A model generated the notes under the pieces. That model searched no databases and was not told the origin of the DNA. It saw only the letters and a program-made list of their open reading frames with translations. DNA of 64,000 nt, taken from positions 7,089,334-7,153,333 of the forward strand of contig JAQFVV010012405.1 of the NCBI GenBank assembly GCA_028023455.1. The letters run 5' to 3'. Below are positions 57,990 through 64,000 of the stretch, one piece after another (positions within the stretch are counted from its first letter, which is position 1; each line of letters starts with the position of its first letter). This DNA comes from Epiperipatus broadwayi. Its lineage: Eukaryota; Onychophora; Udeonychophora; Euonychophora; Peripatidae. Made by a program: the position numbers and the translations under genes.

Positions 57990-59501
57990 GTAATATTATC
58001 AAAAAGAAGAATGGATGGGATATAAGAAATAAGCAAAAGATGGTTGATTTAGATATAAGTGTAGATGTGGAGAAGGAATGGATCTGTAAGATTAATGGTA
58101 AGAAAGTTTGTTATAAACATAATGGAAAAGAAAGAATCAAAAGAATTTATAAATAAGTAGTTAGGAAATAAGAAATTGTTAAAATTGGGTTTTTGAATAT
58201 GCAAGGTGGTAGGAGATCAGAAAAATAAAGCTATTGAAAATGAAGAGCTTGAGTTATTAGCAGTAGTGGAAACTTGGAAGAGGTGGTATGGCAGGGTATA
58301 AATAGAAAAGAAAAAGGGGGGGTGTAGGTGTTATATCGAAAAAATATTTAAATATTGTTAAATGTCAAGAGCATTTGTAGTTTGAAATAAGGTTGGGTAG
58401 ACAAGAATGGATGGTGGATGTAGTGTATATAGCCACTGGAGATAGTCAAACTGTAATGGAGTGGAACACTAGTATATATGAATGTCTAGTTAAGGATATA
58501 CAGAGTTTTTTTAAAAAAGGGAAAGAGAATAATGGTTATAGGGAATATGAATTGACATATTGAAGAAATTGATGATGTAGATAATAAGAATGGTCAGTTT
58601 TTGAAGGAATTTTGTCAAAGAGTAAATTTGAGCATTAGGAATTTATCAAATATGTATGAGGGATAATACACATGGTCTAGGAATAATGTATTTCACACAA
58701 TATATTGGTAGAGAAAGAGGAAATGAATAAAATACAGAAAATTAAGGTGTTTAATAATGAAGAGAGAGTATGTTATAGTGATCCTAACTTTATTGTAATA
58801 GAAATGGTTAGAAATGTGATGGAGGATAGAAATAAAGGTAGAAACAATAGTGAAAGATATGGATGGAGAGTGAATTATAATAATAAGTTGGAAGAGTATA
58901 AAATAAAAGTTGAACAAGCCATGGAACAGTTGGTTGGGGATGAATATAAGGAATGGTGTGGTGAAATAGAAAAAGTGGCAAATAGGGTTTTATTTGAGAA
59001 TATGCAGAAGAATAAAAGTAATAAAAAAATGTGAGTTAGTAAAAGTGTAAAAGAGAGGAAAGAAGCATGCAGAAAATATAAGTGTGCTATTAAGAACAAA
59101 GAAAGTGAAAACGATATTAATGCTAAATGGGAAAAGTACTTAGAAAATGAGAAGTTGGTTAAAATGGATAATTATATAGAGAGAGGATGAAGTTGAATAG
59201 TAAATTGTTGGAGGATATTAATAAAAGTGGAAGTGATGGGAGTAAAAAAATTTGGAATTACATTAAAAGTAGAAATGTAGGGGAAAGAGAGATAGTATTA
59301 ATAGATGATGAGGGAATAGAGTGTAGCTCTACAGAAGGGTAGAGAGAATCTTAAATAGATATGTAATGGATATAGAAAAGATGTTAGATGTGAAGGACTT
59401 AGTGATAGAAAACATGAAAGCATTTAGTAATGGGAATATTAGGTTCACAAAAAATGAACTGAATGATGCAGGGAAGAGATTAAAAAGTGGAAAGATGAAA
59501 G
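57990..59501 (+). pseudogene. APE-type LINE, 5' half (endonuclease and start of RT)
   Basis: Plus strand with several frame breaks. About 58180-58330 encodes KLGFLNMQGGRRS..ELLAVVETW and about 58315-58345 GRGGVGV. About 58385-58710 encodes the rest of an apurinic-endonuclease domain, including VIGNMN.HIEEIDDVDN (the GDxN..H site, with D changed to N), GQFLKEFC and YTWSRNN. From 58705 an open segment (109 codons) and then about 59366-59501 lead into the RT: NELNDAGKRLKSGKMKGLD, the conserved K.GKAxGLD start. At 59502 the hAT insertion interrupts it. Clade looks I/R1-like by wording, not proven. Confidence 0.8.
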
Positions 59502-59930
59502 GTTTAGATCAGCGTTTCCCAACCTTTTTTGGTTCGCGTACCACTTGGTAGTACATCACGCTAAATTGTACCACTTCATAAAAATGATTGTATTTCATAA
59601 AATTTGTTATTGCAAGTGTGTTATTTTATTTGCATTATAAATATTATAGGGTGACCATGTATGTATTCACATCACATAATGAGACAAATTACATTGAATT
59701 ATGCCTAAATGTCACACAGGATTATAAACTCACTGAAATTATAAACTCACAGTAACATATTTATATGTATGTGTTTGTTCAAAGTTTCATATTTTTTCCA
59801 AAATAATTTATTAAAGATTACATTATTACATTAAAGGTTATTTGGTACATATTTTGTTCAAAGTGTTTTCTCATTCCTTCATTTGGTTTTTCCGAATTTG
59901 AGTCTGTTTTTTCTTTTTCGAAGCATCTTG

Positions 59931-60209
59931 CTATTGGTTGGGCCATGGAGAGGATAAATCCAGCATGTCCCAAGTCATGGTAAAAATAACCTCTGATGCT
60001 ATCAGGCTATCTCTTGTTCTTGTTTTCTTTATATTGTTCAGCATAAAGTTAATAGAATTAAAATTTTGTTGATTAAATACCAGCTTACATCTAGTAATCC
60101 ACAATAGATAATCAAGAATTAATGAGAGTCTAATTTCTGGGTATGATCCTTTTCTAATACATTCTTTCAAATTAAATAATTTAGATGGATTTGCCTTGAT
60201 CCGACTCAT
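59931..60209 (-). pseudogene. Possible LINE C-terminal fragment inside the hAT element
   Basis: A 92-codon frame containing LILDYLLWITRCKLVFNQQNF, which resembles the C-terminal LWxxRCxxIFD region of the L1/Tx1-like LINEs at 31269 and 42480. It lies between the transposase stop and the left terminal repeat. It could instead be unrelated hAT-internal sequence. Confidence 0.35.
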
Positions 60210-60326
60210 TATTTATCTACTATTTTGTCATATTTTGTTTACTAATAAATGGTTTTAATAAAAACACAAAATTATAAAAAACCAATTAATATATTTTCTT
60301 ATCATAATCAAATATTTTTATAAAAT

Positions 60327-60888
60327 TTAATGAGATTCTTGTGCTTGTTTCGAACAACATAATTTTTTAAAATTTGGTTCAAAAGATGCGAGGTATACCC
60401 TTAAGTCTACAGCTGCGTTCAATCTGTTTTGATACTTATTTTTTTAAAAAATATATAAAGAAAAAGCTCTTCCTACTAATTCCATACTAGTAAATGGTAA
60501 TAATAATTTAAGAGCTTTCTCAGAAAGTTGTTCATATTCTTTAATGTTTAACCAAAAATTAATTAGATTGTGTCGTTTGAATTCTACTTGTAAAGTTCTG
60601 TCACATGATAATTCTATTAAATTTTCTTTATCCTTTATTGATAATGATGTAGCTTTTTCTAAATTTTCTGCATAGAAGTGTTTGAAATCCAATTATTATT
60701 TGCGTTTTCGGGTTTGGAAAATATTCCATGAAAGACAATTTTAATCCTGTTAAATGTGCTATTATATTTTCTCGTATATCTTGAGACAGACTAACCTTAT
60801 TTTCAAACAAAAAAATAAGTAGAGTTTCGAATACTTCCGGTTGATTGTTTTCAATACACCGTTTCCAAAAATCTAATTTTTTAATCAT
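60327..60888 (-). pseudogene. hAT-family transposase, C-terminal region (frameshifted)
   Basis: Minus strand, three overlapping frames. 60888-about 60700 has IRENIIAHLTGLKLSFMEYF. 60692-about 60450 has NLINFWLNIKEYEQLSEKALKLLLPFTSMELVGRAFS, the hAT dimerisation region (FW..L...P.LS..A..LL.F..T..CE..FS). After a frame change at the A/T run near 60445, about 60435-60327 has NKYQNRLNAAVDLRVYLASF and then a stop. This is the C-terminal portion of a ZBED/SCAND3-like transposase; the DDE core and zinc finger are absent. Dead copy. Confidence 0.85.
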
Positions 60889-61117
60889 GCTTTCAATTTT
60901 ATCATTAACATTAAAGATTGTTATCGACTGTACATATTAACAACTTTACAATATTATTAATCAAAATAATTTTTATGAATTATAGGGAAAAACGTTTCTA
61001 TGATATTTTTATGATTTAATTTTTTTTATGTCCGCCATTATTGATTATTTTTCATGTATCACCAACCAGCAACTCATGTACCACCAGTGGTATGCATACC
61101 ACAGGTTGGAAACCCTG

Positions 61118-63010
61118 GTTTAGATGGATGGGCAGCAGAAATGGTAATGAATTTAGGGCATAGAGCAAAAGCAAAGTTATTATCATGTTTTAATAAGATG
61201 GCACAGAAGAGAGATTTTCCGAGTAGTTGGAGTAATACATGAATAAGATTATTATTTAAAGGAAAGAGTAAGGATCATATAAAGTTAAATAATTATAGAC
61301 TGATAGCGGTAACATCAGTTTTATATAAAGTTTTCTCATATATGGTGGCTGGAAGAGTTGTAAAATGGATGGAAGAGAATAATGTAGTGGGGGAAATGCA
61401 AGGAGGTTTTAAGTCAGATAGGTGTATAGGAGATAGTTTGTTTGTAGTTACACAACTTATGGAGATGAGTAGGAATTCAGGTAGATCATTACATATGAGT
61501 TTTATAGATATAGAGAAAGCTTATGATAGAGTAAATAGAAATAGATTATGGGTAAGGTTAGCAAATGTGGGAATGGATGAAGCTTTAGTAAATATTATTA
61601 AGAAATTATATGAAAATAATTATTATACTTTCCAATTAGGGATATAAAATCAGTTAAAGTTAAAAATGGGGTGGGATTAAGGCAAGGATGTCCTATGTCA
61701 CCTATTTTGTTTTTGTTGTATTTGAGTGAAATGGAGAAAGGACTAGAAAGAATAGGAAGAGGGATAGAGATACTGTTAATAGGTGGCAAGAGAGTATATA
61801 CTTTGTCGGGTCTTTTTTTTGCGGATATGTTGAGGACATGTGCAAGGGTGGGCAAAGAGATGGGGATTAAATTTAGTGAAGAAAAATCAAATATAATGAT
61901 AGTTAATACTGGGGAAAGAGAAGATGTAGAATTTTTATTGGGGGATATAAAGTTGTGTGGTGGATAGATATAGGTATTTAGGAATCTTCTTATCTAATCA
62001 GGAAAATTGCTTGGATGAATGGGAGAAAAATTGGTAAATGAAGCAAAGAAAAGAAAGGGTTTGGTAAAGAAACTAACAGTATTTTTATATAATAAATATG
62101 ATGTAGCTAGAATTGTATAAAAGGGAGTTGCAGTAGCAGGGTTAACATATGGTAATGATGTATTATGTGTTAGTAAAAGGAGTTTAGATTATTTAGAGAA
62201 AGTAGAAAGGGAAGTGGGAAGACATGCATTAGATGCAGAGATGTGGACAGCAAAGGAAGCAATTCAAAAAGAAATGGGATGGTAGAGTTTTTATATGAGA
62301 TGCAAAAAGTAAAATGAAAATGTTTGGTAGGTTGCAGTTTATGGATAGTAAAAGAATAGCCAAAATAGTGTTTAATTGGGTTATGAGTAAAGGGCAGGTA
62401 ACAAGATGGGTGAGAAAGGTAGTGCGGTATGCAAAAGATTTGGATAAAGAATTTATATCAGTATACTTGTATAAAAGGTGAGGTGATTGTGTTAGGAGGA
62501 TTGTTGAGTGTTATAGTGGTAAGGAATGGGATAAAAGAATAGATGCATCAATAAAAAATAGGGAGTTGGAGAAATGGAGAACTAGTATGGAGGGTAAGAA
62601 GAGTTTAAATATATATAGAAGTAAAGGGAACATTGGATGTGAGTTAATTTATGATAATAGTAAGGAAAGTAGTTTATTGTTTAAATCTCGAATGGGATCT
62701 TTAGCAACAAGAGAATATACATGTAAATGGAAAGCTATGGGTGATTTAGTGTGCAAATTGTGTAAGGAAGGTATAGAAAATATTGGGCATCTGTTGATTG
62801 AATGTAAATGCTCGAAAGCAGAAAGAGTGCAGATAATGAAGTTATGGGAGTATGGATATAAACAAAGTGATTATACAGAAAGTGAGTTACTGTTTTTTAT
62901 GCTGGGTTTATGAAAAGATAAGGGGGATTTAGATATAAAGGCCATAGGGTTGACAAAGATTATGTTGTGGAAATGGGATGGGGCAGAATATGGGAAGACT
63001 TAGAGTAGGG
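61118..63010 (+). pseudogene. APE-type LINE, 3' half (reverse transcriptase and zinc knuckle)
   Basis: Continues the frame broken at 59502 (GLD joins GWAAEMV after removal of the hAT and one TSD). Motifs: FKGKSKDH..NNYRLIAVTSVLYKVFS; FIDIEKAYDRV (motif A Asp, about 61500-61535); LRQGCPMSPILFLLYLSEM (motif B, about 61678-61735); LFFAD at about 61815-61830. There the second Asp of the catalytic DD and some following residues are deleted, joining directly to MLRTCARVGKEMG. The C-terminus (62700-62913) has CKLCKEGIENIGHLLIEC, a CCHC knuckle. Stops near 61240 and 61648 and a frame break at 61650-61670 add to the damage. Confidence 0.88.
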
Positions 63011-63162
63011 AATGGGAAATAAAGTAGCTAACAGGTTTATCTGAGCATAATTGCTGAGATATTCTTGATTTCGTTTAAGGAGAAGCCAAAATACATCACA
63101 TCATATCACATGAAAAGATTATCATTTGATATTTACATATTTTTTAGCACTGTGTTAATAAG
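63011..63162. other. Gap between the LINE and RTE 3' ends
   Basis: Short non-coding stretch; probably the LINE 3' UTR followed by flank. Confidence 0.4.
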
Positions 63163-64000
63163 TAGTCATCATCATCAACCATTATCAATCCACTGCAGGA
63201 TGAAGGTCTCTCCAAGTTTAATCCATCTTCTCCGATCTTTAGCTTCTCTTCTCCACAACACCCCTGCACATTTTTTTATTTCATCCATCCATCTCACATG
63301 TGGTCTCTTTCTGGGTCTTTTACAATCTCTTGGAATCCAGTTTAAAATTTCAATTGTCCATCTATTATCATCTCTTCTAGCAATATGTCCAGCCCAACTC
63401 CATTTCAATCTTTTAATTTTTTCAATAAGGTCAGTAACACCTGTTTGTTGTCTTACCCATACATTGCGTTTTCGATCTCTTCTTGTTACTCCCAACATAC
63501 ATCTCTCCATACTCCATTGAGTGGTCTGAAGTCTCTGTATTGCTCTTCTATTAAGTGTCCAAGTCTCAGATCCATAAGTAAGAACTGGTAAAACACATTT
63601 ATTAAAAACCATCCTTTTCAAACACATAGGCATATTTGCTTTTAGTATCAAGTTATTTCTACCAAAAGCACTCCAACCAAGTTTAATTCTATGATTAATT
63701 TCCTCCATTATGTTTACATCTGTATTAATAATCTGACCAAGGTATTTATAACTGTTAACTTCTTCTAATTCTTCATAATAAATCTTTATTTTCATATTTT
63801 GAGCAAATTGATTAAACATTACTTTAGTCTTTTTAACATTTATCTTTAGTTCTACTTTTCTACTTTCATCTGCTAACTCCTGCAACATTTCCTGCAGCTC
63901 TGAAGCATTATTTGCAAAAACAACTACATCATCTGTGAAATCTAAATGACTTAAATACTCTCCATTTACTTTCACTCCTTTAGTTTCCCATTTTAATCCA
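63163..64000 (-). mobile_element. RTE-type LINE, 3' portion
   Basis: Ends at its 3' side in a (TGA)n tail (complement of 63163-63175, starting directly at the stop codon), which is typical of RTE elements. It runs off the right edge of the window. Three more fragments of the same family are in this window (19374, 45660, 45940). Confidence 0.9.
63175..64000 (-). CDS. RTE reverse transcriptase, C-terminal 275 residues (partial)
   Basis: Open frame from beyond the window edge to a stop at 63175. YLSHLDFTDDVVVFAN is RT motif C (FTDD, where FADD is usual). About 50 residues on, KTKVMFNQ is the K(T/S)K motif D/E region, and INTDVNIMEEINHRI and ETWTLNRRAIQRLQ lead into the C-terminal domain. That domain ends WAGHIARRDDNRW, then PRDCKRPRKRPHVRWMDEI and a final LQWIDNG. 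WxGHxAR..DNRW...RP..RW is diagnostic of RTE/BovB-like proteins. No stop or frameshift is seen, so this copy may be young; the upstream part is needed to tell. It copies element RNA into DNA at a nicked target. Confidence 0.9.
   Translation of the reverse strand, partial: GLKWETKGVKVNGEYLSHLDFTDDVVVFANNASELQEMLQELADESRKVELKINVKKTKVMFNQFAQNMKIKIYYEELEEVNSYKYLGQIINTDVNIMEEINHRIKLGWSAFGRNNLILKANMPMCLKRMVFNKCVLPVLTYGSETWTLNRRAIQRLQTTQWSMERCMLGVTRRDRKRNVWVRQQTGVTDLIEKIKRLKWSWAGHIARRDDNRWTIEILNWIPRDCKRPRKRPHVRWMDEIKKCAGVLWRREAKDRRRWIKLGETFILQWIDNG

Larger units (their letters stand above)
59510..61117. mobile_element. hAT transposon, 1.6 kb, inserted in the LINE
   Basis: Left terminus CAGCGTTTCCCAACC and right terminus GGTTGGAAACCCTG are imperfect inverted repeats. 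Subterminal GTACCACTTGGTAGTACAT-like palindromes occur at both ends (59536-59560, 61075-61102). The 8-bp duplication GTTTAGAT flanks it (59502-59509, 61118-61125). It carries a decayed transposase on the minus strand. Confidence 0.93.

Overview
This is 64 kb of strongly A+T-rich invertebrate nuclear DNA that is almost entirely intron or intergenic sequence filled with transposable elements. The spliced exon, the element types (Penelope-like, RTE, L1/Tx1-like and APE-type LINEs, hAT) and the (TGA)n-tailed RTE 3' ends fit a metazoan. The LINE proteins look arthropod/chelicerate-like to me, but I cannot fix the species. No rRNA, CRISPR array, operon or prokaryotic gene is visible.

Host genes are sparse. 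One exon (29072-29210, +) is clearly the S3-S4 part of a voltage-gated proton channel (Hv1/HVCN1 family), with AG/GT splice sites and an odd S4 segment. A second, weaker candidate is a tetraspanin-like first coding exon at 51418-51506 (+). All other recognisable coding sequence belongs to mobile elements.

The striking content is a set of palindromic (foldback) repeats whose arms carry hammerhead-ribozyme-like motifs: the core CTGANGA, a short stem II, GAAA, a self-complementary mini stem III, a UH cleavage position and a matching stem I. I recognise several sequence families. Family A is at 3397-3722, 21413-21939 and 26685-26751, with the related A' at 14897-15330 and 33455-33700. Family B is at 18026-18365, 24710-25762, 35580-36052 and 51657-52110. 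Family C is at 39417-40240, 41395-41575 and 49437-50405. Family D is at 36549-36773 and family E at 56592-56799. In every two-armed copy the ribozyme-sense strands point outward from the centre (head to head). Families B and C also show direct repetition with periods of about 476 and 425 bp. A Penelope-like element (43396-45352) has exactly the same head-to-head architecture, with two 5'-truncated GIY-YIG ends and a hammerhead-like motif near each outer end. This suggests the small palindromes are non-autonomous, retrozyme-like relatives mobilised by Penelope-type machinery.

Layout: 1-14.9 kb is unique A+T-rich DNA with old foldbacks. 14.9-29 kb has families A and B, a rearranged RTE end and a 33-bp minisatellite. 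29-33 kb has the Hv1 exon, a 1.05-kb terminal-inverted-repeat element and a LINE relic inside an inverted repeat. 35-40 kb is a cluster of foldbacks, one of them split by a 398-bp hAT MITE. 42-46.6 kb has a LINE 3' end, a tRNA-derived SINE with target duplication, the Penelope foldback and RTE fragments. 49.4-52.1 kb has a large family C palindrome, the tetraspanin-like exon and a family B copy. 53.7-55.6 kb is an L1/Tx1-like reverse transcriptase relic. 57.1-57.8 kb is extreme homopolymer sequence. 57.9-63 kb is an APE-type LINE interrupted by a 1.6-kb hAT transposon. 63.2-64 kb is an RTE reverse-transcriptase end running off the window.
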